A DNA stretch of 20,500 nt from JACKLD01 sp049297695 (GTDB taxonomy: Bacteria; Pseudomonadota; Alphaproteobacteria; UBA2136; UBA6156). Each line of letters begins with the position of its first letter. Positions within the stretch are counted from its first letter, which is position 1. The notes under the pieces were generated by a model. It was not told the DNA's origin. It made no database searches and saw nothing but the letters and a program-made list of their open reading frames with translations. Positions 13,668 through 20,454 of this stretch are shown piece after piece. The stretch spans positions 1 to 20,500 of the forward strand of contig JBAQUT010000015.1 of NCBI GenBank assembly GCA_049297695.1, read 5' to 3'. A program made the translations under genes and the position numbers.

Positions 13668-13717
13668 ACGGTCGGGTTTTGCTGGACTTGGCGTAGATTT
13701 ACCCCTTAGCATGGTGC

Positions 13718-14380
13718 ATGGCGTTGATTGACCTTATTATTTTAGGGCTTGTGCTGGCGTTTGTGATTAGCCGGTTTATGAAGCATGACTTGCCCAGCGA
13801 CCCCCGTGCGCCCAAAGACCGTGTGTTTGACTGGAAAGAATTTGCCCAGAGCATGACGCCGCGGGGAGATGCGGAACAGGGTGGCAAGGCTGTGAAAGCC
13901 CGTGCGGCTAAGATTGTGGATATGAAAGGCTTGAGCGGGGTTGAGTTGCTGAAAACCGTGGATGAGGGGTTTGACGAGGCCCAGTTTAAGCAAGGTGTGG
14001 AGCAGGCGTACAAATATTTTTATAAAAGCTGGAATGCCAAGGATGTAGCGGGGTTGGATAAATTGTGCGGGCCTGAGTTGATGGGCCAGTTGGAAGCCAG
14101 CCTGAAAGATTACGCCAAGCGGGGCGCCACGCCGGAAGTGTTGGTGAACCGTGTGGACGGGGTGGAGATTGTATCCGCCCGGTTGAAAGCCAAAACCGCC
14201 ATTGTGGAAGCCAAAATAAGTGCTTTGCAAAGCGAAGGTGAAGTGATGGCGGGCAAAACGGTGGCCAACCAAGCCCAGCCGCGTCCTGTATCCGTGGTGT
14301 GGGTGTTGGCCCGGGCCACCACCAGCGACGACCCTAACTGGGAATTGCAAAAGATTGTGCATGAAGGGGCCAAGGCATGA
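13718..14380 (+). CDS. Tim44-like domain protein (TimA-type), membrane-anchored
   Basis: Tim44-domain proteins of Alphaproteobacteria are homologues of the mitochondrial import motor subunit; they are proposed to help assemble membrane proteins. The 220-residue protein has one N-terminal membrane helix (LIDLIILGLVLAFVISRFM, 3-21), a polar linker with basic residues (to about 75), and a C-terminal Tim44 domain of about 140 residues. Within the domain are VDEGFDEAQFKQGVEQAYKYFYKSW, LDKLCGPELMGQLEASLKDYAKRG, VEIVSARLKAKTAIVEAKI and VSVVWVLARATTSDDPNWELQKI, which is the characteristic alpha-helical start followed by a beta sheet ending in W..xI. No good ribosome-binding site is visible before ATG 13718. 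The stop overlaps the gpsA start by 4 nt, so the two are translationally coupled. Confidence 0.88.
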   Translation: MALIDLIILGLVLAFVISRFMKHDLPSDPRAPKDRVFDWKEFAQSMTPRGDAEQGGKAVKARAAKIVDMKGLSGVELLKTVDEGFDEAQFKQGVEQAYKYFYKSWNAKDVAGLDKLCGPELMGQLEASLKDYAKRGATPEVLVNRVDGVEIVSARLKAKTAIVEAKISALQSEGEVMAGKTVANQAQPRPVSVVWVLARATTSDDPNWELQKIVHEGAKA

Positions 14381-15399
14381 CCAAAGGTAAGGTGTTGGAT
14401 GCCTCCATGATAGGTGTGGTAACCGCCGGAGCCTGGGGTACGGCCTTGGCCCAAACCTTGGCATTGGCGGGTAACAAGGTGTTGGTGTGGGATAGGGATG
14501 TTCAGGTGGTGGATGACATGAACCAGCGGCATGAGAACCGTCGGCGCTACCCTGGTTTACCCTTGCATGAGAATGTGATGGCAACCACCGATTTGGCCGC
14601 TGTGGCCAAGCATTGCGAGATGGTGGTGATTGCCGCGCCCAGCGATGTGAACGTGGGGTTGGCGGCTCAATTGAGCGGCTTGTTGGGCAAGCACCATGTG
14701 GTGGTGTTGGCGAGCAAGGGGTTTCGGGAAAGTGACGGTGCGTTGTTAAGCAGCGTGTGGAAGGAAAATTGCCCCAAGGTGGGGGCCATGTGTGTGTTGA
14801 CCGGCCCAACGTTTGCCCGTGAAATGATGGAACGCAAAGTGACGGCTTGTGTGGTGGCGGGGCCTAATGCCAAGGTGAACGAACGGGTGGCGGATGCATT
14901 GAATACTCCGTTTACCAAAATTTACACCAACGATGACATGGTGGGGGCCCAGATTGGCGGGGCCATGAAAAACATTATGGCCATTGCGGCGGGGATATTG
15001 GACGGGTTGGAGTTGGGCCACAACGCCCGCGCCGCCATGTTGGCCCGTGGGCTGGTGGAAATGGGCCGTTACGCCAAGCTTTTGGGCGGCAAAGAAAGTA
15101 CCATTTGGGGGTTGGGTGGTATGGGGGATTTACTGTTGACGGCCACCAGCACACTGAGCCGAAACTTCCGGTTTGGGCAGCTGATTGGGAAGGGGGTATC
15201 CCTCCATGAGGCCAAGCTGAAGGTGGGTACGGTGGAAGGGATTTTGGCGGCACGGATTGTGACGGTTCAGGCCCAGGCCCATGGTGTGGATTTGGCCATT
15301 GTGAGCGCGGTGGATGGGATTTTGCATGGCGATGTGACGCCCTTGCGGGTGGTGGATTATTTGATGCAGAGGCCGCGTGCGGAGGAGTTTGGGCAATGA
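14377..15399 (+). CDS. gpsA: NAD(P)-dependent glycerol-3-phosphate dehydrogenase
   Basis: GpsA makes sn-glycerol 3-phosphate from dihydroxyacetone phosphate for phospholipid synthesis. The 340-residue frame is full length. Motifs are the Rossmann segment IGVVTAGAWGTALA (12-25), AAPSDV (86-91), LASKGF (111-116), LTGPTFAREM (141-150), QIGGAMKNIMAIAAGILDG (192-210) with the catalytic K198, WGLGGMGDLLLTATSTLSRNFRFG (244-267) and VEGILAA (286-292). The Rossmann loop reads T-A-G-A-W-G where the family usually has G-A-G-x-W-G, so the first glycine is replaced by Thr; the other glycines are kept. Start is ATG 14377 (ATGA overlap with the Tim44-like gene) or ATG 14407 (M11). It overlaps the next gene by 4 nt. 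Confidence 0.96.
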   Translation: MTKGKVLDASMIGVVTAGAWGTALAQTLALAGNKVLVWDRDVQVVDDMNQRHENRRRYPGLPLHENVMATTDLAAVAKHCEMVVIAAPSDVNVGLAAQLSGLLGKHHVVVLASKGFRESDGALLSSVWKENCPKVGAMCVLTGPTFAREMMERKVTACVVAGPNAKVNERVADALNTPFTKIYTNDDMVGAQIGGAMKNIMAIAAGILDGLELGHNARAAMLARGLVEMGRYAKLLGGKESTIWGLGGMGDLLLTATSTLSRNFRFGQLIGKGVSLHEAKLKVGTVEGILAARIVTVQAQAHGVDLAIVSAVDGILHGDVTPLRVVDYLMQRPRAEEFGQ

Positions 15400-16484
15400 T
15401 GCGCTGGCTGTTGGTGATGGTGGTGTTGGTGGGGAGTGTTCAGGCGAAGGCTTTGAACAAAGAGCCTGTGCGGAAACCCAACCCGCCGTTAGAGGTGAAT
15501 GGGTTGACGCTGATGGAGCGAGGGCCGGATGTTCAAAGCGTGATGGTGGAAGTGGCTATGGGGAAGGGAGGAGAAAACCCCCAATGGATGATGACCTATA
15601 CCAACATGCAAGTGTTGTTGGGTTTGTTGCAGCGAGAGGATGGATTGGTGCCCCCCATGGACCCCAAAGTGTTGGCGGCGGCGCCCAACCCTGAGCCAAC
15701 GTACAAGGGGATGGATGTGGTGTTGAAGACCGTGCAGGGAGAAAAATTTAAGACAATGAGAGTGTTTATGGGGAAGGTGGTCTCGGGTGGAAAGGTGGTG
15801 CGTGAGGATGCGGGACGGGCGTTGGAGTATTGGTTGTTCAGCACCGCGCGGGTGAAGCGGGATTTGATGTTGGGGGCCCGCGTGCTGCCCGTGTGGACCT
15901 TTGGGCAATGCCGCATGTTGGGCATGCAGGTGGTGGACACCGAGCCGCGCCAATGTGTGATGCCCGATGGGGGATTGATTTTGGAAACCGCCAAAAAACC
16001 TACCAAAGCGAGCGTGACGGTGAAGGATTTTGACCAGTGTTTGGTGAAGGGGACATCGTTGATTGCGACGTTCCCACGGCGGTGCGTGGTGGCGGGGGGG
16101 CGGGTTTTTACGGAGCCTCCAAGAGTGAAAGAGCCTGAGCCTGCGGATGCGCCCTTGGCGGAAGGGGCCACTACGCGGCTGGATGTGCCCAGCCCGACCG
16201 TGGTGGTGAGCGAGAGTGTGGTGGCCCCGAGCCCCACCGTGATTACCAACCCCGTGTTGGGGGCGTATGTGGTGTGTGCGGCGGCGGTGGTGAGCGGGAG
16301 CGAGGTATCGATGACTGGAGTACCCATGGTAAGCCCAACGTTGGGGGTGTTGGTGAGCGGCACGTTGGGCGGGGCGGTGAGTGGAAGCGTGGTGGATGCC
16401 TTTGTGCCCGATGTGGCGCCGGCTGCGGGGCCCGAGGTGATGCCGTGGTTTGAGCGGTTGAACCGGTGGTGGGGTTTGAAGTAG
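15396..16484 (+). CDS. Secreted protein with two copies of a Cys-x-PRxC motif unit
   Basis: The protein has 362 residues with a signal peptide (MRWLLVMVVLVGSVQA). GGAGGAG at 15381-15387 supports ATG 15396, with ATG 15399 also possible. The middle (25-160) is not recognised. Residues 169-197 and 212-240 are two copies of a 29-residue unit: F-x-Q-C, then about 14 residues, then PRxC, followed by a Gly-containing turn and a hydrophobic strand (FGQCRMLGMQ...TEPRQCVMPDG and FDQCLVKGTS...TFPRRCVVAGG). Single units of this kind are found in many small bacterial secreted proteins, and the two Cys probably form a disulfide. From 245 to 345 the sequence is low-complexity, rich in Val, Pro, Ser, Thr and Gly. 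It ends in WFERLNRWWGLK. Function unknown; periplasmic or surface location is inferred. It is translationally coupled to gpsA. Confidence 0.72.
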   Translation: MMRWLLVMVVLVGSVQAKALNKEPVRKPNPPLEVNGLTLMERGPDVQSVMVEVAMGKGGENPQWMMTYTNMQVLLGLLQREDGLVPPMDPKVLAAAPNPEPTYKGMDVVLKTVQGEKFKTMRVFMGKVVSGGKVVREDAGRALEYWLFSTARVKRDLMLGARVLPVWTFGQCRMLGMQVVDTEPRQCVMPDGGLILETAKKPTKASVTVKDFDQCLVKGTSLIATFPRRCVVAGGRVFTEPPRVKEPEPADAPLAEGATTRLDVPSPTVVVSESVVAPSPTVITNPVLGAYVVCAAAVVSGSEVSMTGVPMVSPTLGVLVSGTLGGAVSGSVVDAFVPDVAPAAGPEVMPWFERLNRWWGLK

Positions 16485-16487
16485 CCC

Positions 16488-16913
16488 ATGGCGTATTGGT
16501 TGATGAAGAGTGAGCCAGACGTATTCAGCTATGACGATTTGGTGCGGAAGGGCCGTGAGCGCTGGGACGGTGTGCGCAACTACACGGCGCGGAACAACTT
16601 GCGGGCTATGCGTGTGGGGGATGATGCGTTGTTTTATCATTCCAATGCGGGGAAACTGACGGGGGTGGTGGGGATTTGCAGGGTTGTGAAAGGGTTTGAG
16701 GTGGATGGTACGTTTCAGCCCGAACGTGGGAAGCCGAACCCGTGGGGTGTGGTGACGGTGGCTCCGGTGCGGGCGTTGGCGCGGGTGGTGACGCTGGCGG
16801 AAATGAAGGCGTGCAAGGCTTTGGCTGACATGGAACTGCTGCGGTATGGGCGGTTGAGTGTGCAAAAAGTAACGCCCGCCGAGTGGCGGGCGATTCTGGC
16901 GATGGTGGGTTAG
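16488..16913 (+). CDS. EVE domain-containing protein
   Basis: EVE domains are PUA-like modules that bind modified bases in RNA or DNA; free-standing ones in bacteria have no settled function. The 141-residue protein is a single domain: MAYWLMKSEPDVFSYDDLVRKG (1-22), WDGVRNYTARNNLRAMRVGDDALFYHSN (26-53) and GVVGICRVVKGFEVD, then VTLAEMKACKALADMELLRYGRLSVQKVTPAEW. The family hallmark segments WDGVRNYxARN and FYHSN are present. It starts 3 nt after the previous stop and ends with a 4-bp overlap with the convergent BI-1 gene. gpsA followed closely by an EVE gene is an arrangement often seen in Alphaproteobacteria, which supports the placement. Confidence 0.93.
   Translation: MAYWLMKSEPDVFSYDDLVRKGRERWDGVRNYTARNNLRAMRVGDDALFYHSNAGKLTGVVGICRVVKGFEVDGTFQPERGKPNPWGVVTVAPVRALARVVTLAEMKACKALADMELLRYGRLSVQKVTPAEWRAILAMVG
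16873..16892 (+). other. Perfect 8-bp hairpin at the 3' end of the EVE gene
   Basis: CGCCCGCC-GAGT-GGCGGGCG lies inside the coding sequence 21 bp before the stop. No T-run follows. Because it is a perfect inverted repeat, it works on both strands and could slow or end transcription of either convergent gene, but it is also compatible with codon-level chance. Confidence 0.35.
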
Positions 16914-17605
16914 CGGCGGTCGCCCATGAGTTGCAGGAGGTTGATGAACATCGTGACGAAGTTCATGTACAGGCTGCAGGCGGACAGGATGGCGAGACGG
17001 CTGCGGAGGAGGTTATCCGTAGCGTATTGCAGGAAGGTTTCGCGGATGGTGTTGACTTCCCAAGCCGTGATACCTGCAAACAAGGGTACGGCAATCAGGC
17101 TGAAGGCAAAGCTCATGCCGCCCGTGGGGATGCCGAACAGGCCCAGCACGATGGTGGTGAGGCCAAGGCCCAAGAGGCCCCAGCTGCCCATCATGAGGAA
17201 CGTGCCCCAGCCGGAGAGGGATTTTTTGCTGTAGTAGCCGTAAGCGCTGGCGCCCGCAAACATGACGCTGGCGGTGGCAAAGGCCGCCACGATGCTGGCG
17301 CCCGTGTACATGAGCACCAAGGGGGCAAGGCTAAAGCCCGTAAGTGTGGCAAACACCCCGAACACGGCCAAGGCGGCCACGGGTTGGAGGCGGAAGACCA
17401 TGCTGTGCATGAAAAACCCGAAGGCCAGCCACACCAGCATGAACACGATGTTGCCCTTGACGGCGAGGGTGAGCAGTAGGGGGCTGGTGGATACCAGATA
17501 GGCCACGACGCCGCTGAGGGCCACGCCGCCGCTCATGTAGTTAAACACCTGGCTAAGGTGCTGGGTGAAGGCTTGCTCGGTGCTGTAGGCGGTGGTGCGG
17601 GCCAT
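16910..17605 (-). CDS. Bax inhibitor-1 / YccA family membrane protein
   Basis: BI-1 family proteins are seven-helix membrane proteins; bacterial members (YbhL, YccA, YetJ types) include a pH-sensitive calcium leak channel and an FtsH modulator. The 231-residue protein has seven hydrophobic segments from about residue 26 on, including GGVALSGVVAYLVS, GNIVFMLVWLAFGFFMHSM, AVFGVFATLTGFSLAPLVLMYT and FAFSLIAVPLFAGITAWEVNTIR near the end, where the family has its conserved Asp/Glu. The start ATG 17605 is preceded by AAGGAG 9 nt upstream on its strand, a good ribosome-binding site. Family assignment is firm; the specific activity is not known. It converges on the EVE gene. Confidence 0.92.
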   Translation of the reverse strand: MARTTAYSTEQAFTQHLSQVFNYMSGGVALSGVVAYLVSTSPLLLTLAVKGNIVFMLVWLAFGFFMHSMVFRLQPVAALAVFGVFATLTGFSLAPLVLMYTGASIVAAFATASVMFAGASAYGYYSKKSLSGWGTFLMMGSWGLLGLGLTTIVLGLFGIPTGGMSFAFSLIAVPLFAGITAWEVNTIRETFLQYATDNLLRSRLAILSACSLYMNFVTMFINLLQLMGDRR

Positions 17606-17723
17606 GGGTGGTTTCTCCTTGATGTGACGTTATTGTAGGCAAGTTGGGGGAGGCGTCAAGGGGAACTGGAACGGGTGTAAGGTAAAACGACATTTCAAGG
17701 GGTTAGTTATATTCATTGCGTGG

Positions 17724-17743
17724 ATGGCGGCCTGCGCCGCCAT
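17724..17743. other. 8-bp hairpin between the BI-1 and cold-shock genes
   Basis: ATGGCGGC-CTGC-GCCGCCAT is a perfect stem with a 4-nt loop. It lies 10 bp beyond the T-run of the cold-shock gene terminator on the minus strand. It may back up that terminator or be part of the BI-1 leader. The remaining stretch 17606-17723 shows no ORF and no clear promoter. Confidence 0.4.
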
Positions 17744-17753
17744 GGTGGGGGAA

Positions 17754-17775
17754 GAAAAAAGCCCCTTGCGGGGCT
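17754..17775 (-). terminator. Intrinsic terminator of the cold-shock gene
   Basis: On the minus strand AGCCCC-GCAA-GGGGCT (17760-17775) is followed by TTTTTTC. It begins only 3 nt after the stop codon of the cold-shock gene. This is the clearest intrinsic terminator in the window. Confidence 0.88.
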
Positions 17776-17778
17776 AGG

Positions 17779-18342
17779 TTAACGACTTGTATCACGTTGG
17801 GTTTCAGGAATATTAGGACGTATGGCGGCAACGGCTAGCCCCTTGGCCCCCATACCTGTGCGGATTTGAACCTTTTGACCATGGCGTAGTTCTGTAAAAC
17901 CCGCACGACGAAGGTCTTCGACGTGGACAAAAACACGTGCAAAGTCACGGTCACGGCTTAAAAACCCGAAGCCACGAGGGCGGTTAAACCAATCGACAGT
18001 GGCAGTCTCGAAGTCTGTTTCTGGTACAACAGGTTTATAGCTGTCGGAAGAAAATGTTGAGGGGGTTGTAGCTGTGGAATCATCCATCGTGATGATGCGG
18101 AAAGCTTTGATGCCTTTATTAGCTTGGCGAAGAGCTTCAATATGTACGGTTGCGCCTTCGGCAGCGGTTTGGAACCCACCTGCACGGAGGCAGGTAATGT
18201 GGAGGAGAATATCTTCCAGACCCTGTTCTTGAGGAGTGATGAAGCCATAGCCTTTTTGAGCACTGAACCATTTGATAGTGCCATGAACTTCAAATACCTC
18301 GGGTGATGTGTGGGCAGTGGTGGAGGTGGGGTAGTTGGACAT
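17779..18342 (-). CDS. Double cold-shock-domain protein (CspA-like)
   Basis: Cold-shock domains bind single-stranded RNA and DNA as RNA chaperones; proteins with two such domains are typical of Alphaproteobacteria. I chose ATG 18342 because GAGGAG lies 8 nt upstream; a longer frame from 18420 has no such support. The product is 187 residues. Domain 1 spans about 18-85, with RNP1 KGYGFI (30-35) and RNP2 DILLHI (44-49). Domain 2 spans about 113-175, with RNP1 RGFGFL (123-128) and RNP2 VFVHV (137-141). Both keep the Trp of the first strand (IKWF, VDWF). The linker (86-112) is Ser/Thr-rich. It is a single-gene unit with its own terminator directly after the stop. The cytoplasmic role in translation or stress is inferred from family. 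Confidence 0.93.
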   Translation of the reverse strand: MSNYPTSTTAHTSPEVFEVHGTIKWFSAQKGYGFITPQEQGLEDILLHITCLRAGGFQTAAEGATVHIEALRQANKGIKAFRIITMDDSTATTPSTFSSDSYKPVVPETDFETATVDWFNRPRGFGFLSRDRDFARVFVHVEDLRRAGFTELRHGQKVQIRTGMGAKGLAVAAIRPNIPETQRDTSR

Positions 18343-18439
18343 GGGGTTGCTCCTCGTTGGTGAGGGTTTATATCGTTTTGTATTCATTTTGTCAAGATAC
18401 AAGGTTGTTGTTTGGTTCATGTTTGGGAGATGGCCACGT

Positions 18440-18473
18440 TCCTACTACGCCCCATAGTGGGGGCTTCGTAGGA
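18440..18473. repeat. Intergenic hairpin repeat A
   Basis: Arms TCCTAC-TACGCCCC and GGGGGCTTC-GTAGGA pair over most of 34 bp with a small loop. It belongs to a cluster of inverted repeats in the 309-bp gap 18343-18651, which otherwise holds no ORF that I can support. The repeat shares the words TCCTAC and GGCTTCG with repeat B. Confidence 0.6.
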
Positions 18474-18492
18474 CAGGTTGCGCTCGCCATGA

Positions 18493-18518
18493 CCCTCCTA
18501 CGCCAAGGCTTCGGAGGG
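18493..18518. repeat. Intergenic hairpin repeat B
   Basis: CCCTCC-TAC-GCC-AA-GGC-TTC-GGAGGG is an inverted repeat with a 3-base mismatch on each arm. A further small GGGG-CTGG-CCCC dyad lies at 18541-18552. The type resembles dispersed palindromes found in intergenic regions of many Alphaproteobacteria, but I cannot name the family. Confidence 0.6.
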
Positions 18519-18592
18519 CGGGCTGCCTTGCGGTCGTAAAGGGGCTGGCCCCATCTTAAACCTGTAATTATGGAAATAATTTTAAAACGTGG

Positions 18593-18612
18593 ATCCTCGC
18601 CTTCGCGAGGAT
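18593..18612. terminator. Perfect 8-bp hairpin after pgm
   Basis: ATCCTCGC-CTTC-GCGAGGAT is a perfect stem about 40 bp beyond the pgm stop. On the minus strand it is followed, after CCACG, by TTTTAAAATTATTT, so it may serve as the pgm terminator. It may equally be another dispersed palindrome of the cluster. Confidence 0.45.
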
Positions 18613-18651
18613 GACGCTTGGGGGCAACGCCTTAATGTCCCCTTTTATTTT

Positions 18652-20160
18652 TTAGAGGGTTTGGTTAAAGGCGCCGACGGAGGGGTGCATGGAGAGGATG
18701 GTTTTCAGCTCGGCGAACATGGAGTTGCGGTTGGCTTCGCTGACCGGGCTTTCTACCACCACCACCAGTTCCGGCTTGTTGGAGCTGGCGCGGATGAGGC
18801 CCCAGGTGCCATCGGCCACCGTGACGCGCACGCCGTTCACCGTGTTGACCGCCGTGATGGGTTGGCCGATGAGGGGGGATTTGGAGGATTCCAAGCCTTT
18901 GACATGGGTGATGATGGCGTCCAGCACGCCGTACTTCAGTTCGTCGGGGCAGTGGGGGCTCATGGTGGGGGAGCCGAAGGTGAGGGGGAGGCTGGCGGCT
19001 AAGTCGCTCATGGATTTGGTGGGGTTGGCTTCCAGCATATCCAGCACCATCAGGGCAGAGACGAGGGCGTCGTCGTAGCCTAAGCCATAGGGAGCGCGGA
19101 AGAAGAAGTGGCCGGATTTCTCGAATCCTGCCAAGGCGTTCAGCTCGGTTGTGCGGCGTTTGATGTAGCTGTGGCCCGTTTTGAAGTAGTCGGTTTGGGC
19201 GCCGAGTTGCCGCAATACGGGGTCGGTGTGGTAGAGGCCGGTGGATTTAACATCCACCACGAACTGCGCGTTAGGTGTGGTGGCCGCAATGTTGCGGGCG
19301 ATGAGGACGCCAAGTTTGTCGGCAAAGATTTCGTGGCCTTTGTTATCCACCACACCGCAGCGGTCGCCGTCGCCATCGAAGCCCAAGGCGATGTCGGCTT
19401 TATGTTCGGCCACCATGGCGGCCATGTCGTGCAGCATGGCCATATCTTCCGGGTTGGCGTTGTAGTGGGGGAAGGTGTGGTCCAGCGTGCAGTGGCGTTC
19501 AATCACTTCCACGCCAAGGCTGCGGAGGAGTTGGGGGGCAAAGGCGCCCGCTGTGCCGTTGCCGCAGGCCACGATGGCTTTGATGTTACGGCTGAACGGG
19601 TTGCGGTTGGTTGTGAGGTTGGCCAAGTATTGCTGTTCAAACCCTGTGTGCACCACCAAGCTGCCGCCGCCCACCAGATTGAAATTGGCATTCAGCACGA
19701 TGTCTTTCAGTTCGGTCATTTCATCGGGGCCGAAGGTGAGGGGTTTGTTCATCCCCATTTTGACGCCTGTCCAGCCGTTTTCGTTGTGGCTGGCCGTGAC
19801 TTGGGCCACGCAAGGCACATTGAGGCCAAACTGGGCGTAGTAGGCCATGGGGGTGGTGGCAAGGCCGATATCGTGCACCTTGATGCCGGCGGCCATGAGG
19901 CCGGTGGTGAGGGCCAGTTTGATGCTGGCGGAGTAGGCGCGGTAATCGTGGCCCACCACGATTTCGGGTGCTACACCGCGCTTGCGGATGAGGGTGCCGA
20001 GGCCCATGCCGAGGGCTTGGACGCCCATAAGGTTCAGTTCGCTCCCGAACAGCCAGCGGGCGTCGTATTCCCGAAAGCCTGTGGGTTTGACGAGGGGGAG
20101 GCGTTCGTACTCCGGTGTGTTGGGGGTGAGGGCGGGGACGGGGCGGGGGAAGGGGTTCAT
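18652..20160 (-). CDS. Phosphomannomutase/phosphoglucomutase
   Basis: This alpha-D-phosphohexomutase interconverts hexose 1- and 6-phosphates, supplying precursors of envelope polysaccharide. The 502-residue protein has the four-domain layout: the active-site phosphoserine loop TASHNENGWTGVK (122-134, S124), the metal loop GFDGDGDRCG (260-269), the sugar-binding GFEKSGHFFF (345-354) and a C-terminal phosphate-binding RASSNKPELVVVVE. The N-terminus contains FREYDARW (29-36), matching the start of the ManB/AlgC group, so the PMM/PGM type is more likely than GlmM. It starts at ATG 20160 with no evident ribosome-binding site. Upstream it faces a separate small minus-strand unit ending at the terminator near 20200, so it probably has its own promoter in the 40 bp between, or reads through. 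It is G+C-rich like the other housekeeping genes. Confidence 0.93.
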   Translation of the reverse strand: MNPFPRPVPALTPNTPEYERLPLVKPTGFREYDARWLFGSELNLMGVQALGMGLGTLIRKRGVAPEIVVGHDYRAYSASIKLALTTGLMAAGIKVHDIGLATTPMAYYAQFGLNVPCVAQVTASHNENGWTGVKMGMNKPLTFGPDEMTELKDIVLNANFNLVGGGSLVVHTGFEQQYLANLTTNRNPFSRNIKAIVACGNGTAGAFAPQLLRSLGVEVIERHCTLDHTFPHYNANPEDMAMLHDMAAMVAEHKADIALGFDGDGDRCGVVDNKGHEIFADKLGVLIARNIAATTPNAQFVVDVKSTGLYHTDPVLRQLGAQTDYFKTGHSYIKRRTTELNALAGFEKSGHFFFRAPYGLGYDDALVSALMVLDMLEANPTKSMSDLAASLPLTFGSPTMSPHCPDELKYGVLDAIITHVKGLESSKSPLIGQPITAVNTVNGVRVTVADGTWGLIRASSNKPELVVVVESPVSEANRNSMFAELKTILSMHPSVGAFNQTL

Positions 20161-20198
20161 GGCGGATGATTAAACTTTGGGCAAATGGAAGTCAAGAT

Positions 20199-20225
20199 CA
20201 AAGAAAACGGCGCCGTGGGGCGCCG
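20199..20225 (-). terminator. Intrinsic terminator upstream of pgm
   Basis: On the minus strand CGGCGCC-CCAC-GGCGCCG (20208-20225) is followed by TTTTCTTTG (20207-20199). It ends a transcript coming from the right, separate from pgm, whose start is 39 bp further on. Confidence 0.75.
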
Positions 20226-20243
20226 AGATCTTGCCAAGTGGGA

Positions 20244-20384
20244 TTACTTGGCAACTTGCCGGCAAACAGGAAGTTTATCCAGCTTACTGTTGATTCTGTA
20301 GGTATCGGCACAGAGCCAACCCGCCGCCATCAAAAGTACTATCAATGCAGGGTTTAGGTTATTCACGGCTTGTCTCCCAGCCAT
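20244..20384 (-). CDS. Small putative membrane peptide, 46 aa
   Basis: ATG 20384 to TAA 20244 on the minus strand encodes 46 residues. The order is a basic and polar start (MAGRQAVNNLN), one hydrophobic helix (PALIVLLMAAGWLCA, 12-26), then a polar tail (DTYRINSKLDKLPVCRQVAK) with two Cys in the whole peptide. That is the usual pattern of a single-pass small inner-membrane protein. The ribosome-binding site is weak (GGGG 3 nt before the ATG). The unit is closed by a terminator at 20199-20225 and has a -10-like TATACT about 65 bp upstream of the start. The stop codon sits in an 8-bp inverted repeat (TTGCCAAG and CTTGGCAA, 20231-20254), and another palindrome TTGCCGGCAA lies at 20256-20265. The alternative is a structured non-coding RNA with the ORF arising by chance. 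I do not recognise either. Confidence 0.45.
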   Translation of the reverse strand: MAGRQAVNNLNPALIVLLMAAGWLCADTYRINSKLDKLPVCRQVAK

Positions 20385-20415
20385 GGACCCCAATAGGAAA
20401 CGGACAGGTGAGTGC

Positions 20416-20454
20416 CCGTAACCGCCGTGGGGCCGTTACGGACGGCTTAGTATA
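20416..20454 (-). promoter_or_regulatory. Candidate promoter and leader hairpin of the small unit
   Basis: On the minus strand, TATACT at 20449-20454 matches the -10 consensus at five of six positions. TTGCAA at 20477-20482 is the only -35-like word, but the spacer is 22 nt, which is too long, and it contains a run of nine C (20460-20468). Downstream, CCGTAAC and GTTACGG (20416-20422 and 20435-20441) form a hairpin with further pairing inside the loop, probably near the start of the transcript. Confidence 0.35.

Noticed and set aside
13742..14809. 355-codon minus-strand frame over the Tim44-like and gpsA genes
   Set aside because: His/Pro-rich shadow crossing the boundary of two coupled genes.
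15489..16865. 458-codon minus-strand frame over the secreted and EVE genes
   Set aside because: Extremely His/Pro/Arg-rich, crosses two well-supported genes and has no ribosome-binding site. It is a product of the G-rich, T-rich codon bias.
19108..20169. 353-codon plus-strand frame opposite pgm
   Set aside because: Gly/Val/His-rich antisense shadow; the minus frame carries all hexomutase motifs.
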